Positions 8,426-19,748 of a stretch of DNA of 64,000 nt are shown here, in pieces (within the stretch, counting starts at the first letter, position 1; every line of letters begins with the position of its first letter). This DNA comes from Vibrio cidicii (lineage in GTDB: Bacteria; Pseudomonadota; Gammaproteobacteria; Enterobacterales; Vibrionaceae). The position numbers were made by a program, and so were the translations under genes. A model generated the notes under the pieces. It searched no databases. It worked only from the letters and a program-made list of their open reading frames with translations, and was not told where the DNA came from. The stretch lies in NCBI RefSeq assembly GCF_009763805.1, contig NZ_CP046804.1, forward strand, positions 1,612,001-1,676,000. The letters are read 5' to 3'.

Positions 8426-9733
8426 TTAGATAATTGAGTTGGACTGCGCATGATAGGTTTTTAGTCTATCGTTGACCTTTTTGAGATAGTTGCGAGTCTC
8501 GTTGTAAGGTAAGTTCTTAATAAGGTGTTCATAGACCTCATCAGAACTCATGGCATTGATTTTCTTAATCGCACTAGACACGCGTCGTTCACCAAACGCT
8601 TTGGCCACGTTACCTGAACCCGTGTTGTATGCCGCTATCACACTGTAAATGGCACTTTCTGGATCCTTGATGCCTTTTAGATATCGACTGTGAAGAATTT
8701 TTAGATACGCAGTGCCCGTTTCGATATTTAGGTTAGGATCGTATAACTCATTGGCCTTCATCGGCATATCTTTACCACGATAAAGCTTGTTTACATCACG
8801 CCCTGCGGTTGTCGGCACAATTTGCATCAACCCATATGCGGGCACATGGGATTTGGCCTTAGGGTTGAAATACGATTCTTCATGCATGATTGCTAATACA
8901 AGCTCAGGAGGCAGTTCTCTCTTCGCACTTTCTTTTTGAATTACAGGAAGATACTTATTGACACGATTCGTCAGTGATGATTTTGGAATCTTCACTTTGT
9001 ATTCAACCACTTTTTGAGGCTGTTGCTTAAGCTTCTGCTCTTGCTGCACCAATTCTTGCTTCACAGCAGCAATGCGTTTTTCTTCCTGCTCGATCATTTG
9101 CTGCTTTTGCACAGCGATCACTTGCTCTTGCTTTTGTTCGCTCAGCACCGTACTTTTCTCAGCAGCAAAAATGTCAAGTTGACTCATTTGGCGCTCAGTT
9201 TGTGCTTCTATCTCTCTCTTTACCTCTTCGAAAGTCTTAGACTGTACTTTGATCTCATCAACGAACACCATCGTCGGCACTGCTTTTTTAGGTTGAGTTA
9301 CCCCAACTTCCTCAAATAGCTTGGCGTTTTTTTCGATTACGTCGTTAACCACCTTCGTTTCTAAAACTGGTACTTGCTCAGCTTGAGGTGAGGGTAAGTA
9401 ACTAACGGTTATCTCTCCATTTGCTAAATCGACGACGGTGCGAGCGTTGTGTTTCTCATCATAAACCACGACCACATTAGGAGAGGGAATTTTGGTATCA
9501 CCCCATTTTTTGATTGAAGCTTTCTGCTTTTTGTCCCAATCGGCTAAGTATGCTTGTTGCCAAAGATTGAACTCTTGAATTTGAGCGATATACCATTGGT
9601 CAAACTCTTCCGTGTCATCAGCAGTGAGTTGTTCGATTTCTTTGTCTAGTTCAGCAAAAGGATCATTTGCAATACTTGGTTGCACCACAAAGAGGTTTAA
9701 CAACGCAGCCAGTGCGCAATATTTCAATTTCAT
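8426..9733 (-). CDS. exported lytic transglycosylase (SLT domain) with long coiled coil
   Basis: 435 residues. The signal peptide ends about residue 22 (QPSIA). An N-terminal MltC-like segment (FDQWYIAQIQEFNLWQQAY) is followed by a Gln/Glu/Lys-rich coiled coil (about 165-245) and an SLT lysozyme-like domain. In the SLT domain, the catalytic Glu is in AIMHEESYFNP, then YGLMQIVPTTAGRD, LYDPNLNIETG and VIAAYNTGSGNVAKAF. It cleaves the glycan strands of murein in the periplasm. Its place inside a run of exported proteins suggests it opens the wall for an assembly; similar dedicated transglycosylases accompany secretion systems and flagella. Confidence 0.85.
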   Translation of the reverse strand: MKLKYCALAALLNLFVVQPSIANDPFAELDKEIEQLTADDTEEFDQWYIAQIQEFNLWQQAYLADWDKKQKASIKKWGDTKIPSPNVVVVYDEKHNARTVVDLANGEITVSYLPSPQAEQVPVLETKVVNDVIEKNAKLFEEVGVTQPKKAVPTMVFVDEIKVQSKTFEEVKREIEAQTERQMSQLDIFAAEKSTVLSEQKQEQVIAVQKQQMIEQEEKRIAAVKQELVQQEQKLKQQPQKVVEYKVKIPKSSLTNRVNKYLPVIQKESAKRELPPELVLAIMHEESYFNPKAKSHVPAYGLMQIVPTTAGRDVNKLYRGKDMPMKANELYDPNLNIETGTAYLKILHSRYLKGIKDPESAIYSVIAAYNTGSGNVAKAFGERRVSSAIKKINAMSSDEVYEHLIKNLPYNETRNYLKKVNDRLKTYHAQSNSII

Positions 9734-9754
9734 ACCTTAAGTTACCGTAACTTG

Positions 9755-10531
9755 TTAAATCAGAAATAAGAGGACAGTTTCTCCGACACTCTCCGCTTGT
9801 TGCTCAAACATTTGATCTTCAATATCTATCACCAAGCGCTCGCACTCTTTACTTGGGCACTGCTTTGCAATGAATAAACTTTCTTCAAGCTCACCTTCAT
9901 CAAACTGCCATCGAGCTAGCCAATGCTTGATGTCACTATTAGAAATAGAGGCGACATCAACATACTGTTGATAGTAGTTTTCAGCTTTGGTGACGTCTGA
10001 TTGGGATAAGAGCAAGGTAACTAAACCTGCTGCATCCATCGCAACGCTAGGCTCTTTGATGATTAACGGTAATATCGGCTTGATGTGCTGGTATTGCTTT
10101 GTTGAGTAATAGGCAACGGCGTAGTTCAGAGCTGTGGTTTGGAGATTGGTTTTGTAGCCAGTATCATTGACATTCGCGCTGCACTTAGCTTGGTTCTTAT
10201 TCACTGAAGAGAACTGAACATTGGTAAGTTCATAAGTTAGGCTCGCAAAAGGCCACGTATCCAAAGTATCGCTTATGAAACCACCTTCAAGCAGCTTATT
10301 TTCGTACTTTCTGCGTAGATCTAAACCAAGCCCCTTACGACACAAGGACTTCATCTGCTTTTGGCTCAAATCGTGCGTTCTTTTCACTTCAACCACAACT
10401 TCTGACTCGTTGGTTTTGAGCTCGTAGAGCGTGCCATTGAACGACCAAGAGTGGATGTCTGAGGCAAAAGCTGGTAGGCCTAAAAAGCCTACCAGAACAA
10501 CCAAGTATCTGCGGTTACAGATCATTTGCAT
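9755..10531 (-). CDS. exported protein of unknown function
   Basis: 258 residues with a signal peptide (about 1-23, ending LPAFA). The mature protein starts with a beta-rich stretch (WSFNGTLYELKTNESEVVVEV) and continues with a helical part that looks like degenerate Sel1/TPR-type helices (NYAVAYYSTKQYQHIKPIL, KAENYYQQYVDV). Six cysteines after the signal peptide would permit periplasmic disulfides. The gene overlaps the end of the upstream gene by 17 bases and is followed 21 bases later by the transglycosylase gene, so all are probably co-translated. I do not recognise the family. Confidence 0.7.
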   Translation of the reverse strand: MQMICNRRYLVVLVGFLGLPAFASDIHSWSFNGTLYELKTNESEVVVEVKRTHDLSQKQMKSLCRKGLGLDLRRKYENKLLEGGFISDTLDTWPFASLTYELTNVQFSSVNKNQAKCSANVNDTGYKTNLQTTALNYAVAYYSTKQYQHIKPILPLIIKEPSVAMDAAGLVTLLLSQSDVTKAENYYQQYVDVASISNSDIKHWLARWQFDEGELEESLFIAKQCPSKECERLVIDIEDQMFEQQAESVGETVLLFLI

Positions 10532-11814
10532 TACTCACTTGACCAGATGGCCCTTGAGTATTGTTGCTTCCATCAGTCAAACCACCGGTTGTCGAAATTT
10601 TGTGGTCTGAGCCTGCTTGACCTTCACGGACACGTTTCTTATTTTCAGCAGCTGCCTGTTTCGCGGTCGCTTCAAGAGAAGGGGCGTAAACCGCAACGGC
10701 TAACATCCAGTCGCCATCGCTACTCTCAAACGTTTTCACCGAAACGCCAGGAGGGACTTGACCCGCTGCAAATGATTTATACGAATCAAAGCTTTTGATG
10801 TTATTAATGAAAGTGTGTTTGTCTTCCGCCAATACTTTCGCATCTGATGGGTCAACGCTCTCAGCTGGGTACTCGAACTGCTCATTCTTCTCTAACTGGT
10901 TCTCAGTGAAACCACCTTCCCAATAAACTTGCTCACCTTGCATTACTGCGATCAGACCATTTCTCGCTTTAGCTTGGGCTTGAGACTTTGACATACCAAG
11001 CAGCTTACGTTTCACGCTCTTATTCTTGTTGTCACGAATGATCGAAGAACCGAAACCAAGTACAAATGACTCCCCCGTTTCAGCATTAGTAATCACTTTC
11101 GCGCCAACAGGAGGCATCACACCAGCTTGCAGGTCGGCAATGATTTGTTTGAAAATTACGTTAGGCTCGGTTGTTTGCGTCAAAGCACCTACTCTGCGCT
11201 TCGTTTGCTCACGAGTTTTCGGCGTTGAAATTAAACTAACACGAACCAGGTTTTCACTTGGGTCATCATACACATCGAACGTTACGTAACCTGCTAATGC
11301 GCCTTTTACTGACTCAGCACAGTTATCGCTCATCATACTTGTGGTGTTTGCCGCACCCTCTGTCGCAGTATCAATCACGTCCATAGTTTCGTTGATCGCG
11401 GTCGCGCACATGTTGCTCATGCCTTCCATGTTTTCCACTAACTGTTTTTTCGCAATTTGGAAGGCCTTCATGTATGCGCCACGCTTAGATAGCAAAGTCG
11501 CGTTACGGTTTTCATAAGTTTCGTAGCTGCCGGACCCCGTAGATAGAATCCCGATGCCTGACCCCACTGCGATCATCTTAACGCCATCACCTTCGTCTTC
11601 GATTAGACTTTGGTGAGCAACAAGCACCGCTGCTTTTGGATCCGCAGCAACAACGAGATTTCCGACTTCTTTCACACCATCAGTATTTACAGCCTGTGTT
11701 TCAGAAGATGCATCAGTTGCAGGGACCAAATCATTGAGGTCAAAATCGACATTTGCATGTGCAGAAACCAAAGGCACTTGCTAATACCAGTGAAAGAATT
11801 GTTTTTTTAAACAT
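10515..11814 (-). CDS. exported protein of unknown function, signal peptide shifted by +1
   Basis: The main frame covers about 418 residues from NVDFDLNDLVPATDAS to VSNANDL. In this frame the only upstream start is a GTG (11777) with no signal peptide. One base away, at 11814, is an ATG with AGGAT before it and a good signal peptide start, MFKKTILSLVLASA. Removing one A from the GAAAC at 11764-11768 joins them as ASAFGSAHA before NVDFDL, giving a 432-residue exported protein. The mature part is polar with alanine-rich helices (RGAYMKAFQIAKKQLVENMEG; KSQAQAKARNGLIAVMQG) like LPP20/FlgT-type modules. Fifth gene of the cluster; no family recognised. Confidence 0.75.
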
Positions 11815-11832
11815 AAATATCCTATAAAGGTC

Positions 11833-13230
11833 TCAAAGCACGTTGATTTGATAATCGTTCAAAACACGTAGCTTAGACTGATAATTTGGCTGATGAATAC
11901 GCAGCGTAGGCTGGATAAACTGAGCGAGCTCATTGGCGTCACTGAGCGAGCGAAGTCGTACAATAACTTTGCCTGATCGGCTTTCGATCTTGACATCCGA
12001 TACGCCGTTGATCGCACTAAGCAAGGTATAAAGCTGCCCCTGTTTACCCGCTGCTTTTGGCGTAAAAATTAACTCTCGCACCGGACCACCCCGCATCGCT
12101 ATTTTTTGTACAGCACTGTGAAGTGCTTGGGTCAGCATTTTCTGGTTTTGCTCGACGGCCAAATGCACTGATGCTAGTTCATTGAGCATCCCTTCTTTGT
12201 TTGGAAGGGTCATCAATGTTGGATCGTTGTGCCAATTGCCATACTCATTGCCTGCTCGGTCTAATAATCTAGCGGCTAGTTCTAGCTGTAAGCCGGAAGG
12301 GGTGACTTTTTCATTTTCTTGAACTTGAAGAACAATGCTTGCCTGCTCAGGGACATCAGACAGATCGAAGCCCATCTCAGCGAGAGCGCTACTAAACGTG
12401 CTTTGAACGATTGGCAGATTTGCATCTACGTACACTGCGGGTTGACCCAGACTTTTGATTAGTCGAGCGATCTTAGCTTCAACTTTTTCACGTTCAACGG
12501 ACACATCAAGTGTCACCACAATCACACCATTTGGCTTAGTCTGGCTAGATATTTCACTCCAACCTGCCACCATACCTTGAGATTGCATTGATAAGGACTG
12601 AACCGCCACATCGTGTAAGTCAAAGTCATCGCTAACTGCATTAGCAGACATACTTGAATAAGTTTGCTGAAGGTAGCCAGATTTGACCATCACACCTAAA
12701 ACTTGGCTTACAGCGCGACGAAACGCATCTTGCTCCGCAGCTTGACGTGCGCTTAAACCTCGCTTGGCGTCGCGAGTCCCCTCGCCAATGACCACAACAG
12801 AAACTGTCGAATCAGAACCCCAGACGATGCCATCTTCCGTGCCTTCTACTGTTTGTGTCGGTGGCGAAAGACGGGCTTCCACACAGGTATCATCGCCGTA
12901 AATTTCAGGCTGGCCGAAATCTGCCGCTATCAGGCCTCGCTCGATCCCCGTAACTAACATTTCTCGAGCGGCTTGGTTGAACTGTTCGTTCAGTAGTTTG
13001 GAATCTTCAGAAGATAGAGAAAGTGAAACCTGTCCATTCAAAAAGAGTCGCAGATTATTGAGCGCATCTGCTTTTGCCCCTTCTATCGCTAATGAGCCAC
13101 GACCATAAGCACAGCCTTGCTCAACAAGAGCCAGTGTTAACTGACTCTTATCAAGCTCAAGCGCCGCAAGCGGTGCAGCCGAAAGCAATATGCCAAGGGT
13201 CAGACTAACACTTACCCCTTTTGCGCCCAT
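11833..13230 (-). CDS. exported protein with FlgT-N-like repeats
   Basis: 465 residues with a signal peptide (about 1-23, APLAALE). Two successive segments share an alanine-rich helix plus strand plan: residues 40-120 (GSLAIEGAKADALNNLRLFL) and 145-250 (ARQAAEQDAFRRAVSQVLG, ending VVTLDVSVEREKVE). The second strongly resembles the N-terminal domain of FlgT, the Vibrio flagellar H-ring protein. The C-terminal third (SAINGVSDVKIESRSGKVIVRLRSL) could be another small alpha/beta fold. It overlaps the preceding lipoprotein gene by 19 bases. The FlgT comparison is from memory of the family pattern. Confidence 0.7.
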   Translation of the reverse strand: MGAKGVSVSLTLGILLSAAPLAALELDKSQLTLALVEQGCAYGRGSLAIEGAKADALNNLRLFLNGQVSLSLSSEDSKLLNEQFNQAAREMLVTGIERGLIAADFGQPEIYGDDTCVEARLSPPTQTVEGTEDGIVWGSDSTVSVVVIGEGTRDAKRGLSARQAAEQDAFRRAVSQVLGVMVKSGYLQQTYSSMSANAVSDDFDLHDVAVQSLSMQSQGMVAGWSEISSQTKPNGVIVVTLDVSVEREKVEAKIARLIKSLGQPAVYVDANLPIVQSTFSSALAEMGFDLSDVPEQASIVLQVQENEKVTPSGLQLELAARLLDRAGNEYGNWHNDPTLMTLPNKEGMLNELASVHLAVEQNQKMLTQALHSAVQKIAMRGGPVRELIFTPKAAGKQGQLYTLLSAINGVSDVKIESRSGKVIVRLRSLSDANELAQFIQPTLRIHQPNYQSKLRVLNDYQINVL

Positions 13231-14393
13231 GTGCTGCGTTCCTTCATGAATTCCATCGGTACACCAACGCTAACTGCGAAGATTCGACGCTGACGATCTG
13301 GACGGTAAATACCCTGTTCAGCTTCGTCTTTCACTTGAGAAGCAAGCTTGCTCTCTTTCCAGCGTACGATTTTACCTTGAGCACTCTGCTGGCTAGGGTT
13401 AACCGTCGCCACTCCGATTGGTTCAACAAAACCTGCGCTGTACTCAAACACGACCATGGTTTCATTTGGTAGTACACCCGCATTTTGACCACGGTCTAGC
13501 GAGATTCGGTCGCCTTTGATGCCCATAACTTGTGCTGTTGCTGGCATCTCTTTTAGTAGACGAGTTAACATGATATCGAAACCGCGTGACGCCATTTCAT
13601 TCATCACAGAATCAACGTCTTTGCTACTGGTATAGTTAAAACCACGGTAGTAGTCACCATTTGCGATTACGGTTGTGAAACTTTCTTTATCACGAACATC
13701 AAAGTTAGAGACACGGATCTTACCGATGTTTGGGTAGCTCAGTTTTTCACGAGTGTACGGGTCTATGACTCCTGTCGTCATTTCCATTGATGTTTGGAAT
13801 AAAGACTGCGTAGAACCAAAGAGCATATCGCCGGTTTTAAGCACATCGATCTTCATGATATAGTCCGTCGATAGCTTGTCACTGCCACTCATTTTTTTTG
13901 CAACTTTTGCGGCACCTTCGTCTGCAAGAATCTCTTCCATTGCCGCATTTACTGACTGAGTGTCACGCGTCAAGATACGGAAACGGTTCACGCCCGCAAA
14001 TTGGTTTTCTAGCGTGTTTTCAAGCGCTTTGGTCTCGAACTTGCCAATACTTGAATGCATTGCATTGAATACATCTGCAGATTTGCCTTTAAGGCTCTTG
14101 CTAACGTCAGTTTGAACGTCACCAAAGTAAAGACGGATGGTTTTTTTGGCTAAAGGACAACGGCTGTCTTTCTCGTTTGCTTCATAAGTACAGAATTGAA
14201 GACCTTGAGTGTTGAAGTAGGCAGGGACTTCAATATCACTGTTCGTGAATTCAAACGCAGACTTACCAATGATTAAAGACGAGTTGCCTGCGTTACTCTC
14301 AACTGTGTAAGTCTGTTGACTGGGTGTGCTATTACACCCAGCTAAAACAAGACCTGCAGCAACAAGTGTTGCAATCTTTGAATATTTCATCAT
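13212..14393 (-). CDS. lipoprotein with TolB/CsgG-like and FlgT-C-like domains
   Basis: 393 residues. Signal peptide with lipobox LAGCNS (Cys20). The central region (FGDVQTDVSKSL, then FAGVNRFRILTRDTQSVNAAMEEI and STDYIMKIDVLKTGD) follows the pattern of the TolB-N/CsgG-like fold, also found in the FlgT middle domain and LpoB. After residue 290, TAQVMGIKGDRISLDRGQ and then NAGV resemble the SH3-like C-terminal domain of FlgT. With the adjacent FlgT-N-like protein, the pair covers the FlgT domain set on two polypeptides. The gene overlaps the previous stop by four bases (ATGA). Confidence 0.7.
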   Translation of the reverse strand: MMKYSKIATLVAAGLVLAGCNSTPSQQTYTVESNAGNSSLIIGKSAFEFTNSDIEVPAYFNTQGLQFCTYEANEKDSRCPLAKKTIRLYFGDVQTDVSKSLKGKSADVFNAMHSSIGKFETKALENTLENQFAGVNRFRILTRDTQSVNAAMEEILADEGAAKVAKKMSGSDKLSTDYIMKIDVLKTGDMLFGSTQSLFQTSMEMTTGVIDPYTREKLSYPNIGKIRVSNFDVRDKESFTTVIANGDYYRGFNYTSSKDVDSVMNEMASRGFDIMLTRLLKEMPATAQVMGIKGDRISLDRGQNAGVLPNETMVVFEYSAGFVEPIGVATVNPSQQSAQGKIVRWKESKLASQVKDEAEQGIYRPDRQRRIFAVSVGVPMEFMKERSTWAQKG

Positions 14394-15106
14394 GACTTAA
14401 CTTTCTCTGCTAAAACTTTGTCTAGGTTTTCTAGTTGCTCGATTGTGTTTTGATCTAGAGAAATCATGTCGTTTGCATCGTAAACTAGGATCGAGCGTGC
14501 TTTCATCTCGTTGTAAGCTTCAACAACTGGCACTTTTTCTTTTGATTCTTCATCTTCCTTCGACTCATTAGAGAAATATGAAATTGCGTTCCCTAGTCCA
14601 GCCATAGCCGATTCTTGAGCGATCAAAGCCGCGTTGTCTGAAGCAATCAGAGCAATTTCAGCTGCTTCCACTGCAATCTCTTTGGCTAGCTCAAGGTTCT
14701 TGTCGAAAATAGAATCAGATGCCGCTTTGTACGCTTCAACTTGAGGGCGAATTTTCTTGTTTTCAGCTTTGCCTTCATCGAACTCATTCATAGCGACAAG
14801 AAGCTCTTCATCGCTTTTATCGGCGTTAATCTTTAGGAATCCCGCTACATCTGCGTGTTTTTCAGCGAGTGTACGATAGTCTTGGAATACCGAGCATTGA
14901 CGCTCTTGAATCGACACCATTACTTTAGACACCTTGTCTACAGCGTAAGACACCGGCGTATACTCACTGCCTAACTCAGAGCAAGACTTTACAAGAGCCG
15001 CACTCTTTTCATTGCGGTCTACGGTCGCAGACTCCATACCTGACATTGAAGAACAACCAGCAAGTGCTGTAGCGAATAGAGTAGCCATGACTGTTTTTTT
15101 AAACAT
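14390..15106 (-). CDS. lipoprotein with long helical body
   Basis: 238 residues with lipobox ALAGCSS (Cys18). The mature part is acidic and largely helical (AAEIALIASDNAALIAQESAMAG; DQNTIEQLENLDKVLAEKVKS), with one conserved-looking pair of cysteines (Cys42 and Cys71 region). I do not recognise a family. It overlaps the next gene by four bases (ATGA) and starts 11 bases after the upstream gene ends, consistent with one transcript. Confidence 0.7.
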   Translation of the reverse strand: MFKKTVMATLFATALAGCSSMSGMESATVDRNEKSAALVKSCSELGSEYTPVSYAVDKVSKVMVSIQERQCSVFQDYRTLAEKHADVAGFLKINADKSDEELLVAMNEFDEGKAENKKIRPQVEAYKAASDSIFDKNLELAKEIAVEAAEIALIASDNAALIAQESAMAGLGNAISYFSNESKEDEESKEKVPVVEAYNEMKARSILVYDANDMISLDQNTIEQLENLDKVLAEKVKS

Positions 15107-15117
15107 TTCTGTATCCT

Positions 15118-16014
15118 TTAGATCAATACTGAATAGATAGATTTGTTAGTAAGCTGTTTAATTATTGTTTGCTCCGCAGCGTGCTTAGCAGCCGCAAAGC
15201 TTGCTTGGGATTTACCTAACACGGTGATTATCTTTTGAGTCACCATATGAGATGAATTTGAATCGAAGACTTTAAGTTGAACGCTCTGCTTGACGAAAAA
15301 ATCTTTCCCTTGTCGTCCCTGCTCGAATTTGGTCTTGATATAGACTGAGATGCCACCATGGTTCGACGCCAATGCGTCACGTGACAGCAACTCATGAATT
15401 TGATGAGAAAATGCATCATTCGATGCAACAAACGAGATTGAAATCTTGTCTCTTTGCACGTTCATCGCTTGACTAATTTGTAGGTGCTGTGAACGGAATA
15501 AGTCTGCAGTCGCAGTATCTAAAACACCCAATACATCCAGCTGTACAGCACTTCTCTCCACTAGCTCTTCAGCATGAAAATAGTCCTTCAAACCGCGCCA
15601 GTTATTGTTAATATTTTTAAGCTTAGTTTCAGCTGTTTGGAATGAAACAGCCAGATCATGCTCTATCTGTTTCTGCCAAGTTTTCTTGCTTAGTCTATAG
15701 CGATACTCACACCCCTTTTCATCACATTCATGGCTCAAAACTTCCATCTGAGGAATTTGTACCGGAAGCGATTGGATAGAAGAGTTTTGAGAAAAAGAAG
15801 AGCTAATGCCATGCTCCCCCTTAGTAATTGATGTTTTTTCATTCACTTCAATGATACTAAGCAAGTTAAGAGCAACTTGCTTTTTTGCATCCAGTAATGC
15901 TGCAGATTCTGAATCACCATAGGCAGATGCATACAAATACTGTTCGTCACCCGAAGCAAAAACATCATTACTAATCAATAAACTAGTAAAAATCAGAAGA
16001 AAAGAACGAGACAA
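15118..16014 (-). CDS. exported LPP20-like protein, first gene of the envelope cluster
   Basis: 298 residues with a signal peptide ending near residue 21 (SNDVFA). The first mature segment (YLYASAYGDSESAALLDA, then KKQVALNLLSIIEVNE) has the LPP20/FlgP-type pattern, with an alanine-rich helix after a GxA strand. A helix of LKNINNNWRG type and a C-terminal repeat of the same plan (GKSQASFAAAKHAAEQ) follow. It is the first gene of the leftward run; about 970 bases without genes lie upstream, so the promoter of the cluster is expected just to the right of 16014. Confidence 0.65.
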   Translation of the reverse strand: MSRSFLLIFTSLLISNDVFASGDEQYLYASAYGDSESAALLDAKKQVALNLLSIIEVNEKTSITKGEHGISSSFSQNSSIQSLPVQIPQMEVLSHECDEKGCEYRYRLSKKTWQKQIEHDLAVSFQTAETKLKNINNNWRGLKDYFHAEELVERSAVQLDVLGVLDTATADLFRSQHLQISQAMNVQRDKISISFVASNDAFSHQIHELLSRDALASNHGGISVYIKTKFEQGRQGKDFFVKQSVQLKVFDSNSSHMVTQKIITVLGKSQASFAAAKHAAEQTIIKQLTNKSIYSVLI

Positions 16015-16983
16015 GAAAGTAACCCAAAAGGACTAATTGACAACACCAGCAACAATACTGAATAACTGCAACAAGCACAATTGGACACATATCCAACGAT
16101 TAGAGTATTGAGTGAATATTTATTCAAAAATAAAATAAGTGACCCTGGTTCCATAATTGCAAAAACACACATGATTCTTACAATCCAATACCAATCTGAG
16201 AATGAATATAATCTAAATGAATCTATTACGACGATATCACGTCGAAAGTGTGTTTTGCATGGAATAGCTTTTGGGATCGGATAAAGAAGGAGACAAAAAT
16301 GCGCTCAATAGAGTGGACTAATCTGGCTAGTTAATTCTCAAAATTGTTGCAACGTGTTATAGGTAACTCGGAAAAAATATATTCAAAAAATTGAATTAAT
16401 GAGGCTTTTATTATTAGTGTATTTATACCATAAGTGTGAGCTATGTCTTTCTAAGTGCAAAATTCACCCAAGAAATATTTAGATAGCAGACCCAAAAAAC
16501 AACTAAATTTCAGCCCATATATGCCATACAACTGCAAATTCCCCTAGAGCCTCAGTCTGGCAGGAGAGTTGTCACTGTTAAAATTTAACCCGTTCGAACC
16601 ACTAAGAGTGAATTGTGTCTCGTATTCCAGTAAGAAAGTTCGTATTAGACATTGCCGTCACCGACTGCCCATCATCGATCCGTACGTGCGCTATTACGCG
16701 TACGGCTCCTATCTTGGGTATAACGTCAAATCGCTGCTCAGAATAAGCGTAGACAATCTATTATTACAGCGTCACCATGTCATATTATGATGCGGTTCTA
16801 GGTTCTAAAGCCCGAGTGTACGAATCCCATTAGGCTGCAGAACTGAAGCGTGAAGCATTCCCATATTCAGCACACTAAGTATTTGATATCCGACAGCAGT
16901 CACTCATTTTAATAAAGTGCGCAAGACTCCCCGCGCACCCCACCTAGGATCTAGATCCTGTAACCTAGGACCTTTAATTTCCC
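16015..16983. other. unusually long non-coding stretch upstream of the envelope cluster
   Basis: Nearly 1 kb lies between the start of the envelope cluster and the end of hisI (both leftward). The left half is A+T rich and contains an imperfect dyad TTGGA...TCCAA at 16081-16096. The right half is richer in CG-containing words and ends in a 14-base perfect palindrome. Short open frames here have no family look and no ribosome-binding site. It could hold a small RNA, a long leader or a decayed gene; I cannot decide. Confidence 0.5.
16943..16969. repeat. palindrome cluster next to hisI
   Basis: AGGATCTAGATCCT at 16946-16959 is a perfect 14-base palindrome, flanked on both sides by CCTAGG (16943-16948 and 16964-16969). 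No T run follows in the hisI direction, so it is not a standard terminator. Confidence 0.55.
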
Positions 16984-17615
16984 TTACTTATGACGCTCTT
17001 TGAGCTTGTTGATTACATCACTCAGCGACAGGCCTTGATCTTGCAAAAGCACCAACAAGTGATAAATCAAGTCGGCGGATTCACACACTAATTCCGCCTT
17101 ATCGCCCGACGTCGCCGCAAGCGCGACTTCAACGCCTTCTTCGCCCACTTTCTGCGAAATACGCTTGGTACCGCGAGCGTATAAACTGGCGGTATAGGAA
17201 GAGTCAGGATCGGCACTCTTGCGGGCAGCCAATAGCTGCTCAAGTTGATGAAGCCACACCATTTGTGACTCCGCTTGCGCATCGCCATCCCAACAGGTTG
17301 TCGTACCAGTGTGGCACGTCGGTCCAATCGGGTTCACTTTGACCAGCAAGGTATCACTGTCACAATCCAACGCAATGTTCACCAACTGCAAAACGTTGCC
17401 TGAGGTTTCCCCTTTGGTCCAAAGACGCTCTTTGCTGCGAGAGAAAAACGTCACTTGCCCTGTTTCACCTGTTTTTTCCAATGCTTCTTGATTCATGTAA
17501 CCCATCATCAGCACTTGGCTCGATTGAAAATCTTGTACGATGGCTGGCACCAAACCGTCGACTTTCTGCCAATCAATCCGTCCCTGCAGGGCGTTCACGT
17601 CTGCTGTACTAAAAC

Positions 17616-17619
<4 letters not shown>
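16984..17619 (-). CDS. hisI: bifunctional phosphoribosyl-AMP cyclohydrolase / phosphoribosyl-ATP pyrophosphatase
   Basis: Carries out steps two and three of histidine synthesis. The 211-residue protein has the cyclohydrolase domain first (about 1-115; [23 protein letters not shown], zinc ligands in CHTGTTTCW). The pyrophosphohydrolase domain follows (about 120-211; [34 protein letters not shown]). Last gene of the his operon; its ATG overlaps the hisF stop by four bases. Confidence 0.96.
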
Positions 17620-19120
<1,501 letters not shown>

Positions 19121-19735
19121 TTATAATTCTAAGAAGTTTTGTATCAGCTTGGCGCCCGCTTTTGAAGAACGCTCTGGGTGGAACTGCACGCCGTAGTGGT
19201 TACCACTTTGCACTGCGGCGGTGAACGGGTTGCCGTACTCACATTCAGCAATGGTGTAGCTACCGACTGGCATCGCAAAGCTGTGAACGAAGTAAAAATA
19301 CTCCCCTTCCTCGATGCCTTTAAACAGAGGATGCCCTTTTTTTGCCGATACGGTATTCCACCCCATGTGAGGTAGCGGTAAATCGCCCGTTTCAAGCAGC
19401 TTCACTTCGCCATCACAAAGTCCAAGACACTCAACTAACTCGTCGGCTTTCTGCCCTTTTTCTTGAGAAACCTTACCCAAGAGTTGCATGCCCAAGCAGA
19501 TACCGAGCAGCGGTTTTTCTACCTTCTTAACAAGATCAATCAGATCGCGCTCTGCGAGGTTTTTCATCGCTTCACTCGCGGTGCCTACGCCCGGAAGGAA
19601 CAACTTGTCGGCAGAGAGAACCACTTGCGGATCTCTGGAAATCACCACATCGTAGCCGAGACGTTCAATGGCAAATTTTACCGAAGAGACGTTGGCACAG
19701 CCTGTATCAATAATGACCACTTTCTGTTGTGTCAC
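19121..19735 (-). CDS. hisH: imidazole glycerol phosphate synthase, glutamine amidotransferase subunit
   Basis: Releases ammonia from glutamine for HisF. The start is taken as GTG at 19735 because TAAAGGAG sits just upstream and the protein then begins [18 protein letters not shown]; longer in-frame extensions have no family counterpart. The class I amidotransferase triad is visible: Cys in [11 protein letters not shown], and His and Glu in GVQFHPERS. 204 residues, typical for Vibrio. Confidence 0.95.
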   Translation of the reverse strand: MTQQKVVIIDTGCANVSSVKFAIERLGYDVVISRDPQVVLSADKLFLPGVGTASEAMKNLAERDLIDLVKKVEKPLLGICLGMQLLGKVSQEKGQKADELVECLGLCDGEVKLLETGDLPLPHMGWNTVSAKKGHPLFKGIEEGEYFYFVHSFAMPVGSYTIAECEYGNPFTAAVQSGNHYGVQFHPERSSKAGAKLIQNFLEL

Positions 19736-19748
19736 GGTTTTCTCTCCT

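Noticed and set aside
9014..9319. 101-codon leucine/histidine-rich frame opposite the transglycosylase gene
   Set aside because: It mirrors the Gln/Lys/Glu codons of the coiled coil on the other strand.
16081..16284. A 67-codon rightward frame in the gene-free region
   Set aside because: Opens with a non-ATG start, no ribosome-binding site, low-complexity A+T-driven composition.
16569..16790. A 73-codon rightward frame resembling a transposase scrap
   Set aside because: Arg/Tyr-rich by composition only; no DDE or HTH pattern and no terminal repeats of an insertion sequence nearby.
16943..16969. Palindrome near hisI as a rho-independent terminator
   Set aside because: No T run follows on the transcribed strand and the perfect palindrome leaves no loop.
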